Positions 22,718 through 33,400 of a stretch of 64,000 nucleotides of DNA are shown here, piece after piece; position 1 is the first letter of the stretch, and the number at the start of each line of letters is the position of its first letter. The position numbers were made by a program, and so were the translations under genes. The DNA comes from Synechococcus sp. KORDI-52 (GTDB lineage: Bacteria; Cyanobacteriota; Cyanobacteriia; PCC-6307; Cyanobiaceae), in assembly GCF_000737595.1 (NCBI RefSeq), contig NZ_CP006271.1, positions 1,116,001-1,180,000 of the forward strand. Direction: 5' to 3'. The notes below the pieces were generated by a model. The model ran no database searches, was not told the origin of the DNA, and saw only the letters and a list, made by a program, of their open reading frames with translations.

Positions 22718-25492
22718 ATGAACCAGTCGACACCGGCCACGCCCCGATCCGAGCCCGATGTCGATCGCAGCGCCCCACTGAATCCCTCAGAAATCTTTGC
22801 CTTCCCGCTGGATGATTTCCAGCTGGAGGCCATGGATGCCCTCAACCAGGGACATTCGGTGGTGGTCAGTGCCCCCACAGGATCCGGCAAAACCCTTATC
22901 GGTGAATACGCCATTCATCGCGCCCTGGCCCACGGCCAGAAGGTCTTCTACACCACACCTCTGAAGGCTCTCTCCAATCAGAAACTGCGAGATTTCCGCG
23001 ACCAGTTCGGTGCGGAGAACGTGGGTTTGATGACCGGTGACCTCAGCGTGAATCGCGAGGCCTCCATCGTGGTGATGACCACGGAGATCTTCCGCAACAT
23101 GCTCTACGCCGAGGCGGATGAGCACGACGATCCCCTGGCTGATGTGGAGGCGGTGGTGCTCGATGAGTGCCACTACATGAACGACTCCCAGCGCGGCACG
23201 GTCTGGGAGGAGTCGATCATTCACTGCCCACCCACGGTGCAGCTGGTGGCGCTCTCCGCCACCGTGGCCAATGCCGGGCAGCTCACCGACTGGATCGAGA
23301 AGGTCCATGGTCCGACTACGTTGGTGATGAGTGATCACCGGCCGGTACCACTGCAGTTCAGCTTCTGCAGCGCCAAAGGGTTGCACCCACTGCTGAACGC
23401 TGCCGGCACGGGGTTGCATCCCAACTGCAAGGTCTGGCGCGCGCCCAAGGGGCACAAGCGCAAAGGGCGTTCCCAGAGGCCGCCGCAGCCGGAGCCACCG
23501 CCGATCAGCTTCGTGGTGGCCCAGATGGCCGAGCGGCAGATGCTTCCGGCCATCTATTTCATTTTCAGCCGCCGCGCTTGTGACAAGGCGGTGCGGGATC
23601 TGGGGGTGCAGTGCCTGGTGACCCAGGAGGAGCAGGCCCGGATCAAAGAGCGCTTCACGGCGTACAGCAACGACAACCCCGAAGCCGTTCGGGATGGAAT
23701 CCATGCTGATGCGCTGCTGCGCGGTATCGCTGCCCACCATGCCGGTGTTCTGCCTGCCTGGAAGGAGTTGATTGAGGAGCTCTTCCAGCAGGGGCTGGTG
23801 AAGGTGGTCTTCGCCACGGAGACCCTGGCGGCGGGCATCAACATGCCGGCCCGCAGCACGGTGATTGCGGCCCTCTCCAAGCGCACCGAACGTGGGCATC
23901 GCCCGCTGATGGGCAGTGAGTTCCTCCAGATGGCCGGTCGGGCCGGGCGGCGTGGCCTCGATTCCCAGGGCTACGTCGTGACGGTGCAAAGCCGGTTTGA
24001 AGGGGTGCGTGAAGCAGGTCAGCTGGCGACGAGTCCCGCCGACCCCCTCGTGAGCCAGTTCACCCCCAGCTACGGCATGGTTCTCAACCTGCTGCAGCGC
24101 CATGTTCTGGCCAAGGCCAGGGAGCTGGTGGAACGCAGCTTTGGCCGCTATCTGGCGGGACTTGACCTCGTGGAGGATGAGGAGAACCTGTCCCAACTGC
24201 GGCTGCAACTCAGCCAGCTCGAGGGCGTCGCTGGCGACATCCCCTGGGAGGACTTTGAGGACTACGAGAAAATGCGTGGGCGGCTCCGCGAAGAGCGGCG
24301 CTTGCTCCGCATTCTTCAGCAGCAAGCCGAGGAGACGCTGGCCAACGAGCTGACGATGGCCCTGCAGTTCGCCAGCACCGGCACCCTGGTCAGCCTCAAA
24401 TCGCCGCAGCTGCGGGGGCGTGTTGCCCCGGCGGTGATCGTTGAGAAGGTGAAGGGGCCCGGCCAGTTCCCGCTGCTGCTCTGCCTGACCGATGAAAACG
24501 TCTGGATTTTGCTGCCGTGTCAGGCCGTGGTGAGCATCCATGCGGAGCTCAGTTGTCTGCAGGTGGATGGGCTGCAGGCACCGGAGTTGACCCGGTCCGG
24601 CGAGTTGCGCCATGGCGATCAGGCCAGTGGTGGTCTGGCTTTAGCCGTGGCCCACATGGCCCGGCGCCACGACATGACCACCCCGCAATACGACCTGGCT
24701 GGAGAGGTGTTGACCCAGGCCCGTCTGGTGCGGGATCTCGAGCAGGAGCAGGAGCAGCATCCCGCCCACCGCTGGGGAGATCGAAAGCAGCTCAAGAAGC
24801 ACCGCCGGCGCATGGCCGATCTGGAACTGGAGATCGCGGAACGGCAGCAGCTGCTGCATCAGCGGGCTAACCGTCATTGGGAGACCTTCCTGGCCTTGAT
24901 GGAGATCCTGCAGCACTTCGGATGTCTCGATGAGCTGGATCCCACCGAGATCGGCCGCACCGTTGCTGCCTTGCGGGGAGATAACGAACTCTGGCTGGGG
25001 CTGGCGCTGATGAGTGGGCATCTTGATGACCTCTCCCCCCCAGACCTGGCGGCCGTGTTCGAGGCGATCAGCACTGAGGTCAACCGCCCCGATCTCTGGA
25101 GCGGTTTTCCGCCGCCTGCGGCTGCTGAGGAAGCCCTGCAGGATCTCTCGGGCCTGCGTCGCGAGCTGCTGCGGGCCCAGGAACGCGCCGGTGTGGTGGT
25201 GCCAGCCTGGTGGGAACCCGAGCTCATGGGTCTGGTGGACGCCTGGGCGCGGGGGACCTCCTGGAGTGATCTGATCGCCAACACGTCCCTGGACGAGGGC
25301 GATGTGGTGCGGATCATGCGCCGCACCGTGGATCTTCTGGCCCAGGTGCCCTACTGCGAAGCCATTAGCGATCAGTTGCGCAGCCATGCCCGCCAGGCTT
25401 TGAAGGCGATCAACCGGTTCCCCGTGGCCGAGGCCGAGGATCTGGTGCCGTCCTCCGCGGCGCTCAATCCGGCAACGGAGCGGGCGGCCTGA
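22718..25492 (+). CDS. Ski2/Mtr4-like DExH superfamily 2 RNA helicase
   Basis: 924-residue SF2 helicase. Motif I is SAPTGSGKTLIGEYA with Lys58, motif II is VVLDECHYMND (DECH) near residue 150, motif III is LSATVA, and motif VI is MAGRAGRRGLDSQGY near residue 408. The C-terminal half contains helical regions and a DSHCT-like end, as in Ski2/Mtr4/Dob1 helicases, which act in RNA turnover. Cyanobacteria and plastids (ISE2-type) carry such proteins. ATG 22718 opens about 37 residues before the Q-like motif. It converges with fumC, 2 nt between stops. Confidence 0.93.
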   Translation: MNQSTPATPRSEPDVDRSAPLNPSEIFAFPLDDFQLEAMDALNQGHSVVVSAPTGSGKTLIGEYAIHRALAHGQKVFYTTPLKALSNQKLRDFRDQFGAENVGLMTGDLSVNREASIVVMTTEIFRNMLYAEADEHDDPLADVEAVVLDECHYMNDSQRGTVWEESIIHCPPTVQLVALSATVANAGQLTDWIEKVHGPTTLVMSDHRPVPLQFSFCSAKGLHPLLNAAGTGLHPNCKVWRAPKGHKRKGRSQRPPQPEPPPISFVVAQMAERQMLPAIYFIFSRRACDKAVRDLGVQCLVTQEEQARIKERFTAYSNDNPEAVRDGIHADALLRGIAAHHAGVLPAWKELIEELFQQGLVKVVFATETLAAGINMPARSTVIAALSKRTERGHRPLMGSEFLQMAGRAGRRGLDSQGYVVTVQSRFEGVREAGQLATSPADPLVSQFTPSYGMVLNLLQRHVLAKARELVERSFGRYLAGLDLVEDEENLSQLRLQLSQLEGVAGDIPWEDFEDYEKMRGRLREERRLLRILQQQAEETLANELTMALQFASTGTLVSLKSPQLRGRVAPAVIVEKVKGPGQFPLLLCLTDENVWILLPCQAVVSIHAELSCLQVDGLQAPELTRSGELRHGDQASGGLALAVAHMARRHDMTTPQYDLAGEVLTQARLVRDLEQEQEQHPAHRWGDRKQLKKHRRRMADLELEIAERQQLLHQRANRHWETFLALMEILQHFGCLDELDPTEIGRTVAALRGDNELWLGLALMSGHLDDLSPPDLAAVFEAISTEVNRPDLWSGFPPPAAAEEALQDLSGLRRELLRAQERAGVVVPAWWEPELMGLVDAWARGTSWSDLIANTSLDEGDVVRIMRRTVDLLAQVPYCEAISDQLRSHARQALKAINRFPVAEAEDLVPSSAALNPATERAA

Positions 25493-25494
25493 GC

Positions 25495-26892
25495 TCAGGC
25501 GTCCGGAGCGGCCATCGCTTGGGGATTCACCTGCTGATCGAAGTCGGCTTCGGTGATGTGGCCAAGCTCCAAGGCTGCCTGCTTCAGCGTCAGCCCCCGG
25601 TGATGGGCATGCTGAGCAATGGCACTCGCTTTCTCGTAACCAATGCTCGGGGTCAAGGCGGTGACCAGCATCAGGGAGCGATCAACGAACCCCTGAATCT
25701 GCTCGCGATCGGGCTCCAAGCCCTCCACTAGGTTCTGGCGGAAGCTGGTCATAGCGTCCTTGAGCATCCGGATCGACTGCAACAGGTTGAAGCCGATCAA
25801 GGGCTTGTAGACGTTCATCTGCAGATGGCCGCCGGCGCCGGCGGCCGCGACGGCGCCATCGAGCCCGATCACCTGGGTGCAGACCATGGCCATGGCCTCG
25901 CACTGGGTGGGGTTGATTTTCCCCGGCATGATCGAGCTTCCCGGTTCGTTGGCGGGCAGCCGCAGCTCGCCCAGCCCAGCTCGGGGACCGCATCCCAGCA
26001 GACGCACGTCGTTGGCGATGCGGAGCAGAGCCACCGCCAGCAGGCGAAGCTGCCCCATGGCATGAACGAGGGCGTCATGGCCGGCCATGACGGCGAAGAG
26101 GTTGTCAGCGGGACGGACCTTGACGCCAGCGACCCGGCTCAGCTCCTCGGCAACGGCATGGCGGAAGCCCGGCGGCGTGTTCAACCCCGTGCCCACGGCG
26201 GTGCCCCCAAGGGGGAGATCGCCGAGGCTGACCAGACAGTCCTCCAGCCAAGCCTGGGCTTGTTTGAGTTGATCCCGCCAAGCGGCCACTTCATCGCCAA
26301 GATGCAGCGGCACCGCATCCTGCAGATGGGTGCGGCCGATCTTGACGATTGGCATCCAGGCCAGGGCTTTGACATCCAAGGCCTGCACCAGGGCATCGAG
26401 CGCAGGCAGCAGACCATCCTTCAGCTGCTTGGCCGCGGCAACGTGGATGGCAGCGGGGAACACATCATTGGTCGATTGCGACCGATTGACGTGGTCATTC
26501 GGATGCACGGGGTGGTGACTGCCGAGGGCATTGCCTGAGGCCTGAGACGCCAGATTGCTGATCACCTCGTTGATGTTCATGTTGGTCTGGGTTCCGCTTC
26601 CGGTCTGCCAGACCCGAAGCGGGAACTGATCGTTGTGCTCGCCAGCGGCAATGGCATCGGCCGCCGTGCAGATCAGCTCAACCTGTTGAGGGCTCAGAAG
26701 CGCATGCTCGCCGTTCACCGTGGCGCAGGAGCGCTTGATCCAGGCCAGGGCCTGGATGATCTCGAGCGGGATTCGTTCGTCGCTGATCGCGAAGTTCTGA
26801 AGCGACCGCTGGGTCTGGGCTCCCCAGAACGCCGCTGATGCCACTTCGACGCCCCCCAGGCTGTCGGTTTCAACCCTGAACGGCTGCGTCAT
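25495..26892 (-). CDS. fumC: Fumarate hydratase, class II
   Basis: Iron-independent fumarase interconverting fumarate and malate. The lyase signature GSSIMPGKINPTQCEAM lies at about residues 305-321. VWQTGSGTQTNMNINEV and IGRTHLQDAVPL are conserved active-site segments. ATG 26892 gives 465 residues, the family norm. A longer frame to 26928 adds only 12 atypical residues. In this cyanobacterium it serves the incomplete/alternative TCA cycle and purine/arginine fumarate recycling. Confidence 0.96.
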   Translation of the reverse strand: MTQPFRVETDSLGGVEVASAAFWGAQTQRSLQNFAISDERIPLEIIQALAWIKRSCATVNGEHALLSPQQVELICTAADAIAAGEHNDQFPLRVWQTGSGTQTNMNINEVISNLASQASGNALGSHHPVHPNDHVNRSQSTNDVFPAAIHVAAAKQLKDGLLPALDALVQALDVKALAWMPIVKIGRTHLQDAVPLHLGDEVAAWRDQLKQAQAWLEDCLVSLGDLPLGGTAVGTGLNTPPGFRHAVAEELSRVAGVKVRPADNLFAVMAGHDALVHAMGQLRLLAVALLRIANDVRLLGCGPRAGLGELRLPANEPGSSIMPGKINPTQCEAMAMVCTQVIGLDGAVAAAGAGGHLQMNVYKPLIGFNLLQSIRMLKDAMTSFRQNLVEGLEPDREQIQGFVDRSLMLVTALTPSIGYEKASAIAQHAHHRGLTLKQAALELGHITEADFDQQVNPQAMAAPDA

Positions 26893-26988
26893 CGGATTTT
26901 CGGTGCGATCGAGCGTTGCGTTGATCATCCGTGATCACGGATCAATCAACGTGTCATCGTTCCTCATCAACCGTTTCGCTGGTCTCCA

Positions 26989-27504
26989 GTGCAGGTTCAC
27001 CGCTCCCATGCCTTGGCTGTACAGCTGCCCGATGCATCCCTGGCCCAGCTGCAGCGCTACCTGTCGCAGCCTGCACGACCGATGAAGGCGCTTTTGAACC
27101 GTAAAAAAGTGGAGCAGCTGGAGGATGGCCGTTTTCTCTACGTCTCGCGGCCTTATCAATTGCTCAATGTGCAACTCCAGCCCGAGGTGGTGTTCCGCAC
27201 CCACTGGGATGGTGCCCAACTCAGCATCGTGTTTGAGGACTGCAAGATCGATGGACTCGGACAGTTGCAGGGACCGGCTGAGTTTCAGTGCCAAGCATGG
27301 ATCCGTCCCGAACAGGAGCGCCTGATTGCCAGGGCAGATCTCAGTCTTGAACTGTCTCCAAGGGGAGCAGGGGCCTTTTTGCCGAAGCCGCTGTTGCACC
27401 GCACGGGTGATCTTGCCTTGAGTTTGGTGATGGATCGATTGGAAAAGCGTTGTCGCAACGGATTGATGAAAGGTGCTTTGAAGTGGGTTGCACGCCATCC
27501 ATGA
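26989..27504 (+). CDS. DUF1997 family protein
   Basis: 171-residue soluble protein with beta-rich pattern. The N-terminus QLPDASLAQLQRYLSQPARP is followed by FLYVSRPYQLLNVQLQPEVV and a C-terminal helical segment. I recognise it as the cyanobacterial/plastid DUF1997 family, of unknown function. GTG 26989 is the best start. It precedes the polysaccharide export genes by 13 nt and has normal GC content, so the AT-rich block begins directly after it. Confidence 0.8.
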   Translation: MQVHRSHALAVQLPDASLAQLQRYLSQPARPMKALLNRKKVEQLEDGRFLYVSRPYQLLNVQLQPEVVFRTHWDGAQLSIVFEDCKIDGLGQLQGPAEFQCQAWIRPEQERLIARADLSLELSPRGAGAFLPKPLLHRTGDLALSLVMDRLEKRCRNGLMKGALKWVARHP

Positions 27505-27517
27505 ACATGCTTCATTT

Positions 27518-28360
27518 ATGCATAGGTGGTATCGTCAGTATTCCGAAGACTCTCCTGTCGACGTTGTGGTAAGCACGACAAATTCAGTTAATTCAACATT
27601 AACATTTAGGAATTTTTCTGTTCGGTGCGATAAAGCAAACCCAAAAATATCCTTCAAAGTCCCATGGGATTTAGAGCTTGTAGTAGGGAAAAAAGTTGCT
27701 GTGATTTCGAATAATTCATTTTTGCGGTATCAGCTGATCTCGGCCATTGCTGATCTCGTCCCGCCGGTGTCCGGTGAGGTCATCAGTAATGGAGTGATTG
27801 GTTGGCCTGTGGGTGGGGAAGCGGGTTTAGACAGCAAGTTGAGAATTTCTCACGCTCTCAACTTTCTCTCTGCCGTGTATGGTGATTGTCTTGAACAATC
27901 CCTAATCAGCGTGGATGAGTTCTGGGGACTGTTGGCTGGAGTTGAGATCGTTCCAGACTTAATCATCACAGATCTCTCCAAGAGCCAAAAAGACTTTTTC
28001 TTTTTGGCTCTATCTGTTCTTTTCCGTTTTGATTGTTATTTGATTCCTAAGACAAGATATCTGATGTCTAACGATGCAGAAGTTCTTCGCGATCTTCTGC
28101 ATGAACAGCTGGAAAATAAAACTCTTGTTAGTAGCTCGACCAACAGTCGATTTCAGCGTGAGTTTTGTACTGATGGCCTTGTGCTGGGACCGCAGGGTCA
28201 GATCCTTTTCGCTGGTGGGCTTACGGAAGCGATCCAGTGGGCCGATCACAATCTCTTGGCATCTGATGTGTCAGACTCTGAAGATGAACAGTTTGAGCTG
28301 GCCGCGAATCTGAAAAATTCTGAATCTGGCGATGACATTAGTGATTCCGAGATTTTCTGA
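27518..28360 (+). CDS. KpsT/Wzt-like ABC protein with degenerate ATPase motifs
   Basis: 280 residues, aligned by fold and context with polysaccharide-export ATPases, yet every catalytic motif is lost. The Walker A position reads VISNNSFLRYQL (residues 62-73), with Arg70 for the Lys and no Gly loop. The signature position reads DLSKSQKD. The Walker B position reads FDCYLIPKTRYL, with Pro177-Lys178 instead of Asp-Glu. The switch histidine region reads SSSTNS. The C-terminal 30 residues are very acidic (SDSEDEQ...). It sits directly before a KpsM-like permease and is probably a non-hydrolysing partner or regulatory subunit. Codon use is AT-rich. ATG 27518 is preferred over an upstream TTG. Confidence 0.75.
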   Translation: MHRWYRQYSEDSPVDVVVSTTNSVNSTLTFRNFSVRCDKANPKISFKVPWDLELVVGKKVAVISNNSFLRYQLISAIADLVPPVSGEVISNGVIGWPVGGEAGLDSKLRISHALNFLSAVYGDCLEQSLISVDEFWGLLAGVEIVPDLIITDLSKSQKDFFFLALSVLFRFDCYLIPKTRYLMSNDAEVLRDLLHEQLENKTLVSSSTNSRFQREFCTDGLVLGPQGQILFAGGLTEAIQWADHNLLASDVSDSEDEQFELAANLKNSESGDDISDSEIF

Positions 28361-28375
28361 GGGGGAAATACATCG

Positions 28376-29209
28376 ATGAATTTTTTCCGCAAACTTTACA
28401 GTTCAATTTGGCGTCAGGTTGCCATTGTTCTCGCCATTGCCACCTATCAGAATGATAGAAAATCAACAGGCACTTCAATAGGGGCATGGGAGAGCATTGT
28501 TTCGCCATTGCAGATCATGTTGTTCTTTATTGCAATGCGCGTAGGCTTTAGTTTTTTAAGGGGCCAAAATCGATTCGCAGCCGGTGGGTCAACGGATATG
28601 TATTTCAATATTGTTATTTTTATCGTCTCTGGGTTTGCTCTTGCTTTCATCTTTCGGCAAGGGGCGATCAAGCCGCTTTCTGGCTTGAAATTAAGGGCAC
28701 CCCTTTACTACAGAAGAATCAGGCCATTGGACATTCTTTTGGCCTTGTTGGTGAATGATATTAGGGCTATTTCGACAATTTCTTTAGCGCTTTTGGGACT
28801 GGTGTGGTGCTTCACATGGTCATTTCAGCTTGACAGCCCAGGCTTGGCATTCATTGTCTATATGCTCACGATTGTATTGGCAATTGGCTTTGGCATATGC
28901 CTTGTCTTCATCGGCCAATGGAACAAATGGATCACCAGGATCATTAAAAGGCTATTGCAAAGGATAATTATTTTTACGTCAGGAATATTTTTTGCTACTT
29001 TTGAGCTTCCTGCTTATACTAGACCATACATAACATGGAATCCTATTCTCCATGCGGTAGAGCTTTTCAGGTATGCAATGAATAACGAATATCCCATTCC
29101 GGATATTTCTCTCTCTTATTTGGTCTGGTGTTCAACGATTACGCTCGGCTTTTCGTTGATTCTATATCGAACAAACGAATACTTGCTTCTTGAGGCTAGT
29201 GATGATTGA
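28376..29209 (+). CDS. KpsM-like ABC-2 polysaccharide export permease
   Basis: 277 residues with about six membrane helices (for example VSPLQIMLFFIAMRVGF, IVIFIVSGFALAFIF and LAFIVYMLTIVLAIGFGI) and the ABC-2 pattern with a final FTSGIFFATFELPAY...WNPILHAVELFR segment, typical of capsule exporters of the KpsM/Wzm type. It would move a polysaccharide across the inner membrane. It follows the degenerate KpsT-like gene by 15 nt. AT-rich relative to flanking genes, suggesting transfer. Confidence 0.85.
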   Translation: MNFFRKLYSSIWRQVAIVLAIATYQNDRKSTGTSIGAWESIVSPLQIMLFFIAMRVGFSFLRGQNRFAAGGSTDMYFNIVIFIVSGFALAFIFRQGAIKPLSGLKLRAPLYYRRIRPLDILLALLVNDIRAISTISLALLGLVWCFTWSFQLDSPGLAFIVYMLTIVLAIGFGICLVFIGQWNKWITRIIKRLLQRIIIFTSGIFFATFELPAYTRPYITWNPILHAVELFRYAMNNEYPIPDISLSYLVWCSTITLGFSLILYRTNEYLLLEASDD

Positions 29210-29251
29210 CATGTAGTTGTTCTTTCACGCGTCTTGAATTAAATTCTCCCA

Positions 29252-30460
29252 ATGACTGAATCCATCAAGCCCTCCAGCTCTCCATCATCTTTCGAGGATG
29301 AGTCGCCGTCGTCATTCTTGATCCCCAGTCCTCTGGCTCCTGATCAGCAAACACCGGCTTGGCGCGAGCGGCTGAACGGGATTGCAAAGCCGAAGATATT
29401 GCTAACAGCTTTTTTGGCAACTTCGGCGCTCTACTGTTTTGTGATTGGTCGTGATCGATATACAGCTGTTTCCGAGTTTGTGATTCAGCAGGCTTTGCCC
29501 CTTGAGGGAGGATCGGCTTCGGTGTTGGCGGGATCAGCATCGGCCCCCCAGGTGTTGACCTCTCTGGTGGATGGTCAGTATCTTCAGGTTTATCTTGAAT
29601 CTTCTGCTGTCAAAAATCGCTTGTTCCCTAATGGGAAGACGCTTGAGCAGGATTACAGGCCTAGATTTCCGGATCTTTGGGCTGGATTGTCTTCCAACAG
29701 CTCTGTTCCGGAACAGCTCAACTTCTACAGAAAGCAACTGTCTGCAACCCCTCAGCCTTTGAGCGGTTCAGTGATTCTGAGGACATCCGGATTTAGTCCC
29801 GAACAAGCTTTCAATCTCAACAATGAGTTGCTGAAACAATCTCGACTTTTCGTTAATGAAGTTAATCAGTCTATCAATGCCGACCAAAATAAATTCGCCA
29901 GAGAAGAAGTTCAATTGGCGGAAAACAATCTTAAAGAAGCGAAAAACAAGTTGGAGGCATTCCGTAAAAAGAATGGCAACCTAAGTGTTGAAACTGAACA
30001 GGCTGCAGCAAGTTCGTTCATTTCCGGCCTTGAATCTCAGCTTGTTGAGTTGAAAGTGGAAGAGGCTGCACTTCGCCGTCAGTATCGAGATCCAAATGCA
30101 CCTGAGGTTGCATTTGTCGCTGATCAAGTGAAGGAACTGGAGGTGCAGATTCGTGCAGAAAGGAGCAGAGCTGTCAGCGAAAATGGGAGGGATTTGAACG
30201 CTCTTGTGCTTGAAGAAGCAGGGTTGATTTCAGATGTTGAATTTGCGACAGAAACACTGCAAACAGCTCGGCTTGCAGCGGATAACAGTCGTCGGGAAAG
30301 CATCCGTCAGTTGAAATTTGTGGTTGTTCTCAGCCAAGCTCAAATGCCTGTTGAAGCCGACTCAAACTGGCGTTGGCAAGCATTTTTGGGATCGGTTGGG
30401 ATCATTGTTGTTGCCTGGGGCGTGGGTGGATTTATTCTCAACGCGATGCGTAAGGGTTAA
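29252..30460 (+). CDS. KpsE/BexC/CtrB-like capsule export inner-membrane protein
   Basis: 402 residues of the polysaccharide co-polymerase-3/Wzz family. A proline-rich cytoplasmic N-terminus is followed by one membrane helix (ILLTAFLATSALYCFVIG, about residues 49-66). A periplasmic coiled-coil follows (EEVQLAENNLKEAKNKLEAF and EEAALRRQYRDPNAPEVAFV, about residues 210-290). A second helix (WQAFLGSVGIIVVAWGVGGF) ends the protein. Such proteins bridge the exporter to the outer-membrane channel. It is the third gene of the export set. Confidence 0.88.
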   Translation: MTESIKPSSSPSSFEDESPSSFLIPSPLAPDQQTPAWRERLNGIAKPKILLTAFLATSALYCFVIGRDRYTAVSEFVIQQALPLEGGSASVLAGSASAPQVLTSLVDGQYLQVYLESSAVKNRLFPNGKTLEQDYRPRFPDLWAGLSSNSSVPEQLNFYRKQLSATPQPLSGSVILRTSGFSPEQAFNLNNELLKQSRLFVNEVNQSINADQNKFAREEVQLAENNLKEAKNKLEAFRKKNGNLSVETEQAAASSFISGLESQLVELKVEEAALRRQYRDPNAPEVAFVADQVKELEVQIRAERSRAVSENGRDLNALVLEEAGLISDVEFATETLQTARLAADNSRRESIRQLKFVVVLSQAQMPVEADSNWRWQAFLGSVGIIVVAWGVGGFILNAMRKG

Positions 30461-30487
30461 CGCGCTGATCAACCATCGTTTCCTCAA

Positions 30488-33400
30488 TCAAGGACGTAGG
30501 CTTCCATGCCCCTTGGCTGCCAGGTAATACCCACAGGCTCGCGCAAAATGAAGCCGACGGCGTGAAATGAGGTCATCATTGGTGATATCTGGATATAACT
30601 CCTGGGCTTTTTTGTCGTTGGCACAAGAGCGTTCAATCATTTGCAAAACCTCTTGTTTGGTTGAAGGCAGCTTTTCGCCGAGGAGCTGGTTGTAAAAATG
30701 CCATTCTGTATTGGCACGTATAACGGTTTCACGGAAACCATATTCATGGGAATGGCGAACCACTGCTGTTGATGCATAGGCTTTTTTATACCCCCTCCTG
30801 AGAATTTCACGCGCCCACAATTGATCCTCGCCATAAACAACGTCTGGAAGAGGCAGAGTTTCACAAATGGATTTTCTTAGGCAAGAATTGTTGTCGGAGT
30901 AGAAGCGTTCATGGCTCGAGACAACACCATTGCTGGTTTGTCGACCTACTTCCAGTTCGATCGGTTGGCGATGGCTTCTGAAAATCCAACGATTGAAATG
31001 TTGATCGAGATCATGGGCGGTGAGTTGTCCATGGGTGGTATGCGCCATGTGGCATCCGAAAACACCGGCCACACCGGGGTCTTTCTGGAGGGGGGCGATC
31101 AGATTCATCAGCCACATGCGATTCGCAGGAATAGCATCTTGCGTGATGAAGGCGACGTATTCGCCTCGGGCAAGCTTCACCCCCAGGTTACGGGTACGCC
31201 CATGGCCAAAATCCTTTTTGCGAATTTTGTGCAGGCGGAGCCGTTCATCCTCTGGTAACCCGTCAAGGCATCCATCGCTGGACTCACTGTCGATCAATAA
31301 CACTTCAAAGGGCTGATCGAGATCCTGTGCGAGACAAGACTCAACAACGGCTCTGAGCATTGCACCCCCGTTGTAAACGGGAACGACGATCGTCACCAGG
31401 GGCACCGCTGGCTCCAAGTGTTGTGATGTTGGCGCGGAGGGAAGCGATTCCTGAATGTAGGCCTCAACCAATTTGTTGGAGGAATCCCAGTTGAGATGCT
31501 CAGTGGCGGCGAGCCCTGCTCTTGTGGTGCGTGCCCTGAATGTCGAATCGTTCAACAAAAGGCTCAAGGCCGATGCAAGGTCTGCTGGTGTCGCTTTCGC
31601 CAGGACAGCGGTTTCCGGTTGATAGGAGACCCGCGTGTGTTCGGCATCGATATCAACAACGGGCAGTCCGCAGGCCATCATTTCGTTGGGAACCAGGGAG
31701 TAATTGGTTCCCGATAGGACGAATCCGACCGTGCACTGGCGATAGAGGTTGGCTAGGTCATCGGCTTCAAGAATCCCAGCGTGCTTCACCTTCACAGGAA
31801 TTCCAAGATCGGGTAGATCTGTTTCGCCGAAGGTGATGATCTCGAAGTAGTCCCCCAGATCAAACAAAGCTCTCAGGGCAAGAAGCCCCAGTTCATAGAG
31901 TCGTCTTGGCGTGCTACGCCTCACATAGAAGGCAATGGCATGACTGCTGCGTTTCTGAGTGTTGTCGGGGTGGTAAACATCGTGGTCGACTGCTAGGGGG
32001 AAAGAGATGGCCGAATTGCCAAAGCTTTCCATCTTCTGTTTCAGCCAAGGGCTGGCACAGATGCAGGAAAAGTTATTTTCAGATGCGTAGGATTGTTCGG
32101 TGAGGATGCTGGAGCTTCCTCGCGCGAAAAAATAGGCTTCATAGTCCTGAACAAAGTAAAATCTTTTCTGAAACTTTTTCATCCCAAGCACGGGATAGGT
32201 GCTCATGCGGTCAGTGGCGATGACAATGTCGCCGCTGACGCGATCGAGGTCGTCCTGGTTGTTGCCCAGCATGTAAACCTGATCTGTTTTGAGTGGAATG
32301 AAGGCCTGGTCGATGACACGCTTATGGAGACTGCTGAGGCGACTTGGCTTGTCGTTCCCTTTGAGCTCTGAATGAACCCAGATTGTGCATTGGTGACCAC
32401 AGCGTTCCAGATAATCAATGGTCCTGAAAATGGTCATGTGGCCACCAAGGCCAGGTGTGAAATTAGGGATGACCCAATGGATGTGTAGGGATTTAGGGTT
32501 GGTGTTGTTCTTGAGTGACCAATCTGGATCCAGTTCCTTGGATTTGAATTGAATAACCTTCTCAAACCCTTGAATTTTCAGCTTGTTTCGACCTTCAATA
32601 ATTGATTTGTCCGTAAGATGTTGTTTTGAAAGGAAGTACCCGCAGTATGTTGTTAGCAGCTTTTGATTGCATATTTCAGTTGTTGACAGCCCGATAAGGC
32701 GTTCAATGCTATGGGCGATCGTCCCATCGATCTGACCGCCTTCCTCGTCAAAGTCGTGCCAGCTGAGATTCCAGTCAAGAATCGGCCTGAGCAGGTCTGG
32801 CTTGCACCAGAACATCGTTCCTGTTGGGAAGCGGAACTGGCTGTCTCGTGTGATGTGGTCGAGATTGAAACGTTTGAGGAAGGGGCTGGCTTTCGTGTAG
32901 TTGCCATCCTCATGGCCCCAGCAGGAATCGTGCTTGATCCCGAGGCTGAGAGCATAGTTCTCGACCGGATAGACAATGCCGATGTCTGGTGATTGAAGAG
33001 CCTTGAGGTTGGTGGCTGCAATGGTTTTGCTGCCAATCAGGTTGTCCAGGCAGTGGAGGAACCAGCCGCTGAGGGCGTTGCTGTGGGGGCTTTTTTTGGA
33101 GTGGAGCTTCAGGATGAGGTCGTAGTTGGGTATTTCATCCTTGAAGCCAACGATGAATGGGGCAACGTCACGGCCGATATTGCTAAAGTGCCTGACTTCA
33201 ACCTTCTGCGCATTGTCGACTTGAGAAAAAATGTGCTTCAGAATCTGGATTGAATCTTCTTTTGTGGAAATGAAGACGTCAATTCTGCACGGTATGTTCT
33301 TAAGGTATGAGGCGATTGTTTCGCCAAGCTCAGGGTAGAAGATATGCAGGAAAACGCCAACTCTTTTTCCTTTTAGATCGTCTATAATGGAATTTTCGAT

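Noticed and set aside
22787-24613. 608-codon minus frame opposite the helicase
   Set aside because: No recognisable domain. The plus strand encodes complete helicase motifs over the same bases.
25487-25500. 14-nt palindrome gcctgagctcaggc spanning the stops of the helicase and fumC genes
   Set aside because: It arises from two convergent genes both ending GCC TGA with a 2-nt gap. There is no loop or T-run, so a terminator role is not supported.
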